Origin: JACCZX01 sp963801035
GTDB lineage: Bacteria; Pseudomonadota; Gammaproteobacteria; Burkholderiales; Burkholderiaceae_F
Assembly (NCBI GenBank): GCA_963801035.1
Contig: CAWDDF010000003.1
Coordinates: 248,001 to 312,000, forward strand
DNA length: 64,000 nt
Direction of reading: 5' to 3'
Below are positions 56,464 through 64,000 of this stretch, piece after piece. Positions within the stretch are counted from its first letter, which is position 1. Each line of letters begins with the position of its first letter. The position numbers and the translations under genes were made by a program. Below the pieces are notes generated by a model, which saw only the letters and a list, made by a program, of their open reading frames with translations, was not told the DNA's origin and ran no database searches.

Positions 56464-56485
56464 GTCAGCCAAAAGGCGTAACGCG
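56464..56485 (-). promoter_or_regulatory. Shared 22-bp motif upstream of protease gene, copy 1
   Basis: Identical in 21 of 22 bases to 59032-59053. The core GTCAGCCAAAAGGCGTA contains the dyad GCC-AAAA-GGC. It lies about 165 bp before the ATG of the 54205-56298 protease. A direct repeat ACTGACACGC flanks it at 56402-56411 and 56499-56508. Probably an operator or promoter part; no regulator is assigned. Confidence 0.5.
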
Positions 56486-56556
56486 TGCGCTTTTTTCGAC
56501 TGACACGCTGCCGACTAGCAGCGGTAAGCGGTCAATATCCGCTTACCCGCGAACCG

Positions 56557-58608
56557 CTAGGTCATGACACGAACACGGGCTCGCTCTCGCGCAGCCAAGG
56601 TCAGCGCGCCAAGCAGCCATAGCTGCCAGAGAGGCAATGAACCGCCGCCTCCACCCCCACCCGTCGGCGGTGGTGCCCCACCGGTTGGTGCAGCTTGCGC
56701 AACCGTTAGTGTCGCCGGTGGGCTAACGATTGTTGAAACAAGATTCGTTATCGTCACCGAATAGGTTGCACCCGTGTCGCTCTGAACAGTCGGAGGAGTG
56801 GTGTAAGCAGCGTCAGTAGCACCTGCAATCGGTACTCCGTCTCGCTGCCATTGATATGCCAAAGGCCCCAGACCCGCTGCGCCCACGTAGAAGCTCGCTG
56901 CTTGACCCGTAGTTACAGAGATACCTTGCGGAGCACTTCTGATTGTCGGAGCGAGACCGGCGTCGAGCAATCCGGCGCCGCATAGGCCAACGTAAGCACC
57001 CCCGGTCGCGCACCCGCTGTTGGCCGGGAACGGCCGAGCGTTTGTAGTGAAAAATGATCGAACATCGGACGCCGAAGAGTTGGGAAGTAGCGATTTGACC
57101 AGAGCCGCCACACCCGCGACATGAGGCGCTGCTGCACTTGTGCCAGTGAAGCCGGCGTAGGCAGGCCCGGAGGATTGACCGTTTGTGCTCGCTCGAGTCG
57201 TATTGCCAAATAACACTGTTGACCAAATGCGAAAGCCCCACCAGTTCGGATCGTCCGTCTCGCCGCCCGCCCCAAGTATGCTCGGAGAACCGCCGCCAGG
57301 CGCGCTGATAGTTACGCCTGATCCAATGTTCGAGTAGTCGGCATTTTCGCCGTTAATCGTGTGTGCAGTTACCCCAATGACACCTGTGCAGTTTGCAGGC
57401 GAAATGAGGCCGTTGGTTGCTTCGTTGCCGGTAGCAGCCACCACTACCGCGCCGGTTGCCATCGCTGCGGTGACCGCGCTTTGCATCGTCGGACCACAAG
57501 TATCACCACCACCCAGACTCAAATTAATTACGTGCGCCGGGGTTGGATTAGTCGGAACCCCGTCGACTTGCAAGCCCGCCGCCCACCGTATCGCTTCGGC
57601 GATATCTGATAAAGAGCCGCCGCACTTGCCCAGCGCTCGTACAGGCAATATGCGCACATTCCAAGCAACGCCCGCAACGCCCAACGCGTTGTTGGTAGTG
57701 GCAGCAGCAATACCCGCCACGTGACTTCCATGCCAACTGCTGCTCGAATCTCCGGCGTCTCCGTCGTCACACACAGACGCGTACATCGCCTTTTCTTGAG
57801 CCGTGACCCAGTCCCCCGGATCGGAAGGATCCGAATCCCGCCCGTCATTGTCGTTCGCGACAAAATTTGGCGGCACAGCAGCTACGTTGCCCGAAATGAA
57901 GTCATAGCCACCTAGGAAACGTCCAGTGGGTTGATAAACACCGCTGAAGTTTGCATTTCCATTTAGGTCTGGATGATTGACGATCCCGGTGTCGATGATC
58001 GCAATGACTACGCTACTGGCGCCCGTGGTGACGTCCCACGCAACCGGCGTATTGCTGGCGCCGGTAGCTGGCGCGGATTTCGTGCCACCCGTTGCCACTG
58101 GCCCCGTGAAGGTAGAAGTGGGATCGAACAGATTCCATTGTCTCTGTCCAAAGAGCGGCTCGTTAGGAATTGTCAGCTTCTTCAGCATGATGTCCGGCTC
58201 GGCGTACTCGACCGACGGATCACTCGTTAACCGTGCTGCTGCCGCTTTGGCTTCGGATAGTTGCAGCGGCGCGTCCAATTCAACAAGTGCTGCGCTTCCG
58301 GCCATCCTGCGCACGGACTTCATACGGACGCCTGCCGTGGCCGATAAGCCCTGCATGCGCGACGCCGACATTGGCTGCGCGAGATCGCTCGGCGATGAGC
58401 TGCGCAATTTGACGATCAGCCGCGACACAACTTGCTCGGGCTTTACAACAGTCGAAGACACCTGTCCCTTAAGGGGTGCCTGCTTTGCAGTCATCTTCGG
58501 GGTGGGCGGCACCGCAAAGGCGACGCCCGCTAGTAATGCGCCAGCCAAGACAAACAGTCGACGGCTCACGGCTTTTCCTTTTAGCGAATGACTCACGCGG
58601 AGGCTCAT
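56557..58608 (-). CDS. S8 subtilisin-like protease with GlyGly-CTERM tail
   Basis: A 683-residue paralogue of the neighbouring subtilase. Signal peptide to about FAVP (33), propeptide (61-143, SRLIVKLRSS to VEYAEPDIMLK), S8 domain with Asp206 (IIDTGIVNHPDL), His293 (SWHGSHVAGI), Asn395 (AATGNEA) and Ser491 (FTGTSAAAPHVAG), normal INLSLGGG strand, Ig-like domain (about 560-640) and the tail GGGGGGGSLPLWQLWLLGAL with TLAARERARVRVMT. Its ATG overlaps the stop of the small lipoprotein gene (ATGA), so both are translated together. Predicted substrate of the nearby rhombosortase. Confidence 0.94.
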   Translation of the reverse strand: MSLRVSHSLKGKAVSRRLFVLAGALLAGVAFAVPPTPKMTAKQAPLKGQVSSTVVKPEQVVSRLIVKLRSSSPSDLAQPMSASRMQGLSATAGVRMKSVRRMAGSAALVELDAPLQLSEAKAAAARLTSDPSVEYAEPDIMLKKLTIPNEPLFGQRQWNLFDPTSTFTGPVATGGTKSAPATGASNTPVAWDVTTGASSVVIAIIDTGIVNHPDLNGNANFSGVYQPTGRFLGGYDFISGNVAAVPPNFVANDNDGRDSDPSDPGDWVTAQEKAMYASVCDDGDAGDSSSSWHGSHVAGIAAATTNNALGVAGVAWNVRILPVRALGKCGGSLSDIAEAIRWAAGLQVDGVPTNPTPAHVINLSLGGGDTCGPTMQSAVTAAMATGAVVVAATGNEATNGLISPANCTGVIGVTAHTINGENADYSNIGSGVTISAPGGGSPSILGAGGETDDPNWWGFRIWSTVLFGNTTRASTNGQSSGPAYAGFTGTSAAAPHVAGVAALVKSLLPNSSASDVRSFFTTNARPFPANSGCATGGAYVGLCGAGLLDAGLAPTIRSAPQGISVTTGQAASFYVGAAGLGPLAYQWQRDGVPIAGATDAAYTTPPTVQSDTGATYSVTITNLVSTIVSPPATLTVAQAAPTGGAPPPTGGGGGGGSLPLWQLWLLGALTLAARERARVRVMT

Positions 58609-58952
58609 CGAATTTTCAGCATCGAATCGACTTCGACGTAATCGAAAGCGCCCGAAGCGCGAACGCGTTCGACCAATTTGGGAACATCGGCGCGCTGCGC
58701 CGGGGCGGTCAAGTGCACGACATGTGCATCGCCTGCCATTGGCCTTACATACCTGACTCCCGCCGTCTCGCCCAATGCCGCTTGGATCGGCCTTACCACC
58801 GCCACCGAATCGCTCGTTGCGATCCGAGGTTTAACAATGATGGCTGCAACAACCGGGGCATCCGACGAAGCCATGGAAGCAGGCGCGGAGCAAGCGGCGA
58901 GCGCTACCGGGAACAGCACTAAGACGGCTACAAACGCTCGAGCGAAATGCAT
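58605..58952 (-). CDS. Small lipoprotein resembling a stand-alone subtilase propeptide
   Basis: A 115-residue protein from ATG 58952. Signal sequence with lipobox LAAC (Cys21), then about 75 residues (37-113) that align by eye with the propeptide of the next gene's protease: IIVKPR with LIVKLR, TAGVR.. .RPMAG with TAGVR.. .RRMAG, and FDYVEVDSMLK with VEYAEPDIMLK. Subtilase propeptides are known to act as folding helpers and inhibitors. A lipid-anchored, separate copy would be a periplasmic chaperone or inhibitor. It is translationally coupled to the protease gene and has its own upstream region carrying the 22-bp motif. Confidence 0.82.
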   Translation of the reverse strand: MHFARAFVAVLVLFPVALAACSAPASMASSDAPVVAAIIVKPRIATSDSVAVVRPIQAALGETAGVRYVRPMAGDAHVVHLTAPAQRADVPKLVERVRASGAFDYVEVDSMLKIR

Positions 58953-59031
58953 TGCGCGGATTTCGAGTTGGTTGGGTGCCCGTAAGGGCCAAATACCTAT
59001 GCAACGGTACCGACATTCCACCAACGCGCCT

Positions 59032-59053
59032 GTCAGCCAAAAGGCGTACCGCG
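59032..59053 (-). promoter_or_regulatory. Shared 22-bp motif upstream of lipoprotein-protease operon, copy 2
   Basis: Second copy of the motif at 56464-56485, one mismatch. Here the dyad is more complete, GT-N2-GCC-N4-GGC-N2-AC. It lies 80 bp before the lipoprotein ATG and 39 bp after the gap stop codon, so it could serve as operator for the lipoprotein/protease operon. Confidence 0.5.
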
Positions 59054-59092
59054 AGGCAGCCTGCACAGAGAAATAAGCGCCCTGCCTGCCGG

Positions 59093-60100
59093 TTATTTGG
59101 CGTTCATCAGCGCAACGGCGGTATCGAGCATGCGGTTCGAAAAGCCCCACTCGTTGTCGTACCAGCTTGAAACCTTGACCAGACGGCCTACAACTTTAGT
59201 CAGCGTCGCGTCAAAAATCGACGAACGCGGATCGTGATTGAAATCGCTTGATACGAGCGGCGCTGTATTTACTCCGAGAATTCCTTTCAGCTCTCCGTCC
59301 GCCGCTGCCTGCATGATGGCGTTGACTTCGTCGACCGACGTATCGCGCGCCGCAATAAAGGTCAGATCGACGATGGAGACATTGATCGTTGGTACCCGGA
59401 TCGCGAACCCATCGAGCTTGCCGTTCAACTCCGGCATGACGAGGCCGACCGCGGATGCTGCACCGGTCTTGGTCGGAATCATGTTGTGCGCGGCAGCGCG
59501 CGCACGGCGCAAGTCTTCGTGATAGACGTCCGTCAGCACCTGATCGTTCGTGTACGAGTGAATGGTCGTCATCAGCCCGCTGATGAGGCCAATTTTGTCG
59601 TGCAGCGGTTTCACCAGCGGCGCAAGACAGTTGGTGGTGCACGACGCATTTGAAATGACTGTGTGCGAGGCCTTCAGCGTCCGATCGTTAACGCCGTACA
59701 CGATCGTTGCATCGACGTCCTTTCCGCCGGGTGCCGAGATGATGACTTTCTTTGCGCCACCCTTCAGATGCGCCGACGCCTTCTCCTTCGTCGTGAAAAA
59801 GCCAGTGCATTCCAGCACAACGTCGACGCCTAATTCGCCCCACGGCAGCTCAGCCGGATTGCGCTGCGCAAGGACGCGAATGCGATCGCCGTTGATGACC
59901 ATCGAATCGCCATCGGCCACGGCGGTGCCGGGGAACGGGCCGTGTGCGGTGTCGTACTTGGTCAAGTGAACATTGGTTTTTGGATCGCCCAGATCGTTGA
60001 CCGCAACAATCTGAAGGTCATGCTTCTCATCTGATTCGTAATGGGCGCGCAAAATGTTGCGACCGATGCGGCCATAACCGTTGATAGCAACCTTAACCAT
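59093..60100 (-). CDS. gap: Glyceraldehyde-3-phosphate dehydrogenase, type I
   Basis: 335 residues. NAD-binding start VAINGYGRIGRNILRAHYES, catalytic NASCTTNCLAPLVKPLHDKI (Cys), TTIHSYTNDQVLTD (His), RRARAAAHNMIPTKTGAA and the end WYDNEWGFSNRMLDTAVALM. Its ATG overlaps the tkt stop by one base (TGATG), so it is coupled with transketolase. The protease island follows before pgk. Confidence 0.97.
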   Translation of the reverse strand: MVKVAINGYGRIGRNILRAHYESDEKHDLQIVAVNDLGDPKTNVHLTKYDTAHGPFPGTAVADGDSMVINGDRIRVLAQRNPAELPWGELGVDVVLECTGFFTTKEKASAHLKGGAKKVIISAPGGKDVDATIVYGVNDRTLKASHTVISNASCTTNCLAPLVKPLHDKIGLISGLMTTIHSYTNDQVLTDVYHEDLRRARAAAHNMIPTKTGAASAVGLVMPELNGKLDGFAIRVPTINVSIVDLTFIAARDTSVDEVNAIMQAAADGELKGILGVNTAPLVSSDFNHDPRSSIFDATLTKVVGRLVKVSSWYDNEWGFSNRMLDTAVALMNAK

Positions 60101-62160
60101 CAGTGAGCGCCTTTGTTAATGACTTGCTTGACGGTGGCAACGACGTTGTCCACCGTGAAACCAAAATACTTGAACACATCCTTTTCGGGTGCCGACTCGC
60201 CGAAGCGATCCAGTCCGATGACCGCACCGGTCGCGCGCACGTACTTCCACCAGAAGTCGGTCACCCCTGCTTCGATCGCAATGCGCGGCAGTCCCTCAGG
60301 CAACACCGCTGACTTGTACTTTCGCTCTTGACGATCGAACACCGAGGTAGAAGGCATCGACACCACGCGCACGCTGGTACCCTGCTGCGCGAGCGCTTTT
60401 TGCGCTGCCACTGCAAGGCCGACTTCCGAGCCTGTTGCGATCAACACCGCCCGTGCACGTTTTAGTCCGCCGTCGGCTTCGCTGATCACGTACGCGCCGC
60501 TGCGGATGCCTGCGGTGTCGACGTCGCGCGCGATGAACGGGACCGATTGTCTCGAAAACAGCAAGCTGCTCGGACCATCGAGGCGCTCGATAGCGGCTGC
60601 CCACGCCACCAGTGATTCAACCGTATCGGCTGGCCGCCAGACGTCCATATTCGGAATCAATCGCAACGTAGCCGCATGCTCGACCGCTTGATGCGTCGGC
60701 CCGTCTTCACCAAGGCCGATCGAGTCATGGGTGAAAACGTAGATCACGCGCAGCTTCATCAGCGCGGCCATGCGGAGCGCATTGCGCGCGTAGTCTGAGA
60801 ATGTCAGGAAGGTGCCGGCGAACGGCAGGTATCCGCCGTGCGCAGCGATGCCGTTCGAGATGGCGCACATACCGAACTCGCGCACACCGTAGTTAATGTG
60901 GCGCCCATCGAGGTGATCGGGCCGCAGCGGTCCCGTTTTGCTCCACTTGGTGTAGTTACTGCCGGTCAGATCAGCGGAACCGCCGATGATTTCAGGTAGC
61001 GCGGGTGCGATCGCTTCCAACGCAAGCAGCGATGCCTTGCGCGTCGAGACGGCTTCACGTTTTTCAGCGGCGGCTGCGATCGCCTGATCGCGTGCCTCGA
61101 AATAGCTTGCCGGCAAGTCGCGCGCATTCCGGCGTTCAAATTCGCCGGCTTCCCTGGGATAGCGCTCGGAGTACGCACGGAAAAGCTGATCCCATTGCGC
61201 TTCGCGCTCGGCGCCGACCTTCTTCGCATTCCAGGCGGCGTATGCCTCGTCGGGCATTGAAAACGGCTCGTGCGGCCAGCCCAGCGCAGCACGCGTTGCT
61301 TCGACTTCCTTTTCTCCCAACGCTTCGCCGTGTGCCTTCTCGGTGCCCGCGCGGTTCGGCGATCCCTTGCCAATGATCGTCTTTGCAACGATCAGGGTTG
61401 GCTTGGTCGTTTGGCTTTTGGCATCACTGATCGCACGGTCGACTGCTTCGACGTCGTGCCCGTCGATCGGGCCAATCACGTGCCACCCGTAGGCATTGAA
61501 CCGTTGCGCGGTGTTGTCGGTGAACCAGTCTTTGACCTCACCGTCGATCGAGATTCCGTTGTCGTCGTAGACAGTGATCAGCTTGTTCAGCTGCCATGTG
61601 CCGGCGAGCGACGCGGCTTCGTGTGAAATCCCTTCCATCATGCAGCCGTCACCTACGAAGACGTAGGTTCGGTGATCGACTATGTCGAACGCGGGACGAT
61701 TGAACTCCGCGGCAAGTAATTTTTCGGCGAGCGCCATGCCGACAGCATTCGCAAACCCCTGCCCGAGCGGGCCGGTTGTCGTTTCGACGCCGGGCGTCAT
61801 TCCAAGCTCCGGATGGCCGGGCGTACGACTGTGCAACTGTCGGAAGTTTCGTAGTTCCTCTAAAGGCAGGTCATAGCCGGTCAAGTGGAGCAATGCGTAT
61901 TGCAGCATCGAGCCATGCCCGTTGGAGAGAACGAACCGGTCACGATTTGCCCAGTGCGGATTGGCTGGATTGTGCGAAAGGTGACGGCCCCAAAGCGCCA
62001 CGGCGATGTCCGCCATGCCCATTGGCATGCCCGGATGGCCCGAATTGGCGGCCTGTACTGCATCCATCGCCAGCGCGCGAATGGCGTTTGCCATCATCGT
62101 CACCGGCATTTCGGCTAAAGCAGAAGGCGCGCCGTCTTTATCCTTTAACCGGTCGTTCAT
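60100..62160 (-). CDS. tkt: Transketolase
   Basis: Thiamine-diphosphate enzyme of the pentose phosphate pathway, 686 residues from ATG 62160. Seen: DAVQAANSGHPGMPMGMADI, LSNGHGSMLQYALLHLTGYD, TGPLGQGFANAVGMALAEK, the ThDP motif VGDGCMMEGISHEAASLAGT with YDDNGISIDGEV, NYGVREFGMCAISNGIAAHG and THDSIGLGEDGPTHQAVEHA. Start of the tkt-gap unit. The 428-bp gap to the divergent speDE gene carries both promoters. Confidence 0.97.
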   Translation of the reverse strand: MNDRLKDKDGAPSALAEMPVTMMANAIRALAMDAVQAANSGHPGMPMGMADIAVALWGRHLSHNPANPHWANRDRFVLSNGHGSMLQYALLHLTGYDLPLEELRNFRQLHSRTPGHPELGMTPGVETTTGPLGQGFANAVGMALAEKLLAAEFNRPAFDIVDHRTYVFVGDGCMMEGISHEAASLAGTWQLNKLITVYDDNGISIDGEVKDWFTDNTAQRFNAYGWHVIGPIDGHDVEAVDRAISDAKSQTTKPTLIVAKTIIGKGSPNRAGTEKAHGEALGEKEVEATRAALGWPHEPFSMPDEAYAAWNAKKVGAEREAQWDQLFRAYSERYPREAGEFERRNARDLPASYFEARDQAIAAAAEKREAVSTRKASLLALEAIAPALPEIIGGSADLTGSNYTKWSKTGPLRPDHLDGRHINYGVREFGMCAISNGIAAHGGYLPFAGTFLTFSDYARNALRMAALMKLRVIYVFTHDSIGLGEDGPTHQAVEHAATLRLIPNMDVWRPADTVESLVAWAAAIERLDGPSSLLFSRQSVPFIARDVDTAGIRSGAYVISEADGGLKRARAVLIATGSEVGLAVAAQKALAQQGTSVRVVSMPSTSVFDRQERKYKSAVLPEGLPRIAIEAGVTDFWWKYVRATGAVIGLDRFGESAPEKDVFKYFGFTVDNVVATVKQVINKGAH

Positions 62161-62465
62161 TGGTGCCACGGCTGCAAAGCACGAAATGGTATCAAAGCGA
62201 CTGAGTTCGCCCGCAGGCGCGTCACTTGCAATGTGACGCTGCAACTCCATTTGAGAGCGCAGCGCTCAGTGAATGCCGGGTGCTGGTTGATAAGTTCGCG
62301 GCTAATTTCAGATATGATTCGCCGCTTTTCCAAATTCGATTCGGACCCAAAGGAAGCAACGGGCGCCAGACCTCAGTTACGCAAATAAGCGCAGTTTTTT
62401 GCGAACGAGCGAAGGCAACGAGCCGTTAGGCAGCACTCCCGTCATAGCCAGCAGGGCAGCATTGG

Positions 62466-62549
62466 GGGAAGTTTTCCCTTGTGTTGCATGACTCACACGC
62501 CGCGCCACAGCGCGTGAGTCCCGGATCGTGGGGTTGCGACGCAAGTCGC
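62466..62549 (+). promoter_or_regulatory. Structured leader upstream of the SpeD-SpeE gene
   Basis: Three hairpins in a row: GGGAA-GTT-TTCCC at 62466-62478; GACTCAC...GTGAGTC (62490-62496 with 62514-62520, inner CGC/GCG); and GCGAC-GCAA-GTCGC at 62536-62549 with a GNRA-type loop. They end 40 bp before the start codon, within the 62161-62588 gap, where I see no gene. A role as untranslated leader is inferred. Confidence 0.45.
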
Positions 62550-62588
62550 GCTTCAGGTCGATTAGGGCGGACCTGCTGGGGGACGAAG

Positions 62589-63908
62589 ATGAATGGCCTT
62601 CACCTGACTGGCGATCTGTTCGACTGCAGCTGTAGCGCAGCGCTTTTAACGGATCTCGAGACACTTTCCACGACTTGCCGCGACGCGACGAACGAGTCGA
62701 AGCTGACGATCGTCGATCAGGCATGGCATCGATTTCCGGAATGGAATAGCGAGCCCGGTGGCATTACCGGGACAGTCTTGCTGGCCGAATCGCACTTGGC
62801 GATTCACACATGGCCCGAGCGAAGTGGCGTAACCCTCGATGTCTATGTCTGCAACTTCACCGATGACAACACCGGCAAGGCAGAGCAGCTGTTCGAAGCG
62901 CTGATGCTCGCTTTCAGGCCGAAGAGCCATGTCGTCAATCGCATTACGCGCGGCGATCTGGCCGCCGGCATGGATGGCCCGTCGGCAAGTGAGCCGGACG
63001 CAGCCGTCAAAGGCGAATTGATTTTCGACTGGCTCAATGCGAATTCCGGTTATGGCACAACGTCCACGAAAACCTTGGCGCAGATCCAGTCGCCGTATCA
63101 GAAGGTCGAGGTCTTCGACACGCGGCAGTTCGGCAAACTCTTTCGGCTCGACGGACGCATGATGACGTCGGAGGCGGACGAGTTCTTCTATCACGAGTGC
63201 ATGACGCACCCGGCTGCGCTCTCGCATCCGAATCCGGAGTCGATTTTGGTCATCGGCGGCGGCGACGGGGGATCATCGGAAGAACTACTGAAGCATCCAA
63301 GCGTCAAGCGCATCGTGATGGCGGAGCTCGATCCCGTCGTGATTGACGTATCGAAGAAGTGGCTTCGTTCAATCCATAAGGATGTCTTCGACGATCCGCG
63401 GCTCGAGGTGTCGATTGGCGACGGGTTCGAGTTCGTTAAGTCAACGACCGAGCGATTCGACTTGATCGTGCTCGACCTGACCGATCCCGATACGCCCGCA
63501 TTTCACTTGTACTCCGAGCAGTTCTTCAGGATGTGCCAGCGCATTCTGCGGCCAGGTGGCATGTTGACTCTGCATCTTGGTTCGCCGGTTTATCAGGCCG
63601 AAACCGTGCGAAAAAATGCAGCCAACTTGCGCAACGTGTTTCGCCACGTCGCGCCGATGTCGCTGTTTGTACCGCTCTACGGTTCTTTATGGTGCCTCGC
63701 GGTTGCAAGCGACACGGTCGATCCGCGCGCGACTACTGCGGATGTTGTCGCTCAGCGCATTAACGAGCGGCAAGTAAGCGACTTGCGTTACTACCATCCG
63801 GCGCTGCATTCAGCGCTGTTTGCTCTGCCGGTGTTCGTACAGGACTTGGTGCAGCCAAAAGTGGCGGCTCAGGAGCCAGGGCGCGTCGCTCAGCTGCAAG
63901 CGGCCTAG
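62589..63908 (+). CDS. Fused S-adenosylmethionine decarboxylase / spermidine synthase
   Basis: A 439-residue fusion making spermidine from putrescine and S-adenosylmethionine. Residues 1-130 are a class 1b SpeD: the self-cleavage site AESHLAIHTWPE has Glu67-Ser68 (Ser becomes the pyruvoyl group), His73 and Cys88 at the expected spacing. Residues about 145-425 are a SpeE-type aminopropyltransferase: QKVEVFDTRQFGKLFRLDGR, DEFFYHECMTHPA, VIGGGDGGSSEELLKHPSVK, VLDLTDPDTPAFHLYSEQFF. ATG 62589 starts the SpeD domain; earlier codons look non-coding. Such fusions are known in some bacteria and keep both steps in one chain. Confidence 0.93.
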   Translation: MNGLHLTGDLFDCSCSAALLTDLETLSTTCRDATNESKLTIVDQAWHRFPEWNSEPGGITGTVLLAESHLAIHTWPERSGVTLDVYVCNFTDDNTGKAEQLFEALMLAFRPKSHVVNRITRGDLAAGMDGPSASEPDAAVKGELIFDWLNANSGYGTTSTKTLAQIQSPYQKVEVFDTRQFGKLFRLDGRMMTSEADEFFYHECMTHPAALSHPNPESILVIGGGDGGSSEELLKHPSVKRIVMAELDPVVIDVSKKWLRSIHKDVFDDPRLEVSIGDGFEFVKSTTERFDLIVLDLTDPDTPAFHLYSEQFFRMCQRILRPGGMLTLHLGSPVYQAETVRKNAANLRNVFRHVAPMSLFVPLYGSLWCLAVASDTVDPRATTADVVAQRINERQVSDLRYYHPALHSALFALPVFVQDLVQPKVAAQEPGRVAQLQAA

Positions 63909-63929
63909 CGCTTAGCAAATTTTCCACGC

Positions 63930-64000
63930 ATGAGAGCGGCGCGCTTTTTTGTTGACGAGCCGCTCGAAGTTAATACAAAGGTCGCGCTACCCGAACGGAT
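63930..64000 (+). CDS. rsmE: 16S rRNA (uracil-1498-N3)-methyltransferase, 5' fragment
   Basis: From ATG 63930 the frame runs open to the window end: MRAARFFVDEPLEVNTKVAL then PER. The R-FFVDEPL start followed by an LPE is the characteristic N-terminus of RsmE, the SPOUT methyltransferase of 16S rRNA. Only about 23 residues are visible, so this is recognition by N-terminal pattern. It lies 21 bp after the spermidine fusion gene. Confidence 0.7.
   Translation, partial: MRAARFFVDEPLEVNTKVALPER

Noticed and set aside
62589..62990. First impression of a mutated catalytic Ser in the SpeD domain (ESHLAIHTWPE)
   Set aside because: The pyruvoyl-forming residue is the Ser of E-S-H (Ser68), which is present with His73 and Cys88 at normal spacing; the Ala is at a variable position.

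Overview
The window is GC-rich, densely packed bacterial chromosome. Gene content points to a beta-proteobacterium of Burkholderiales type: an fdsGBACD-type NAD-dependent formate dehydrogenase, the aerobic box (benzoyl-CoA epoxidation) pathway, CoA-dependent aromatic degradation with a HAAT/Liv-type ABC importer, PEP-CTERM proteins, and a tkt-gap-pgk-pyk-fba-purEK-purC neighbourhood. The assignment comes from gene content and order only; no rRNA or tRNA gene was seen.

Layout. 1-10 kb: sensor kinase (cut by the edge), a DUF72 protein, two large structured inverted repeats, a TlpA/DUF4266/DUF3570/ApbE operon, msrA, a LemA/TPM-domain cluster, a flavin reductase and an EamA exporter. 10-15 kb: tryptophan breakdown, with a bifunctional anthraniloyl-CoA (or salicylyl-CoA) monooxygenase divergent from kynU-kynA-ridA. 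15-17.5 kb: three PEP-CTERM proteins. 17.5-23.7 kb: fdsGBA-fdhD-fdsD. 23.8-28.6 kb: glutaryl-CoA dehydrogenase, an HdeD-like protein and a VIT/VWA/DUF2135 protein. 28.7-39.4 kb: maoC, boxB and boxC facing benzoate-CoA ligase, an alpha/beta hydrolase and a five-gene ABC importer. 39.4-40.5 kb: a GDSL hydrolase with a PEP-CTERM tail. 40.8-45 kb: tsaC, purK, purE, purC, dgkA. 45-48 kb: an M14 carboxypeptidase and an acyltransferase. 48-62 kb: glycolysis/transketolase genes, split by a secretion island (rhombosortase, two GlyGly-CTERM subtilases and a small lipoprotein that looks like a detached subtilase propeptide). 62.5-64 kb: a fused SpeD-SpeE spermidine-synthesis gene and the start of rsmE.

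How parts work together. The aromatic block would import an aromatic acid, activate it to the CoA thioester and open the ring through BoxB/BoxC; the kyn block would feed anthranilate into a parallel CoA route. The 53.6-59 kb island is a nearly self-contained sorting unit: the protease predicted to cut GlyGly-CTERM tails lies beside two proteins bearing such tails. PEP-CTERM substrates are also present, without an exosortase in view, and two of their promoters look sigma-54 dependent.

Quality note. Seven genes are interrupted by frameshifts. In the six where the sites can be pinned or bracketed, each is restored by deleting one or two bases; the seventh (VIT/VWA) has the same net length change. 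This bias toward insertions in otherwise intact genes suggests residual assembly insertions rather than gene decay.
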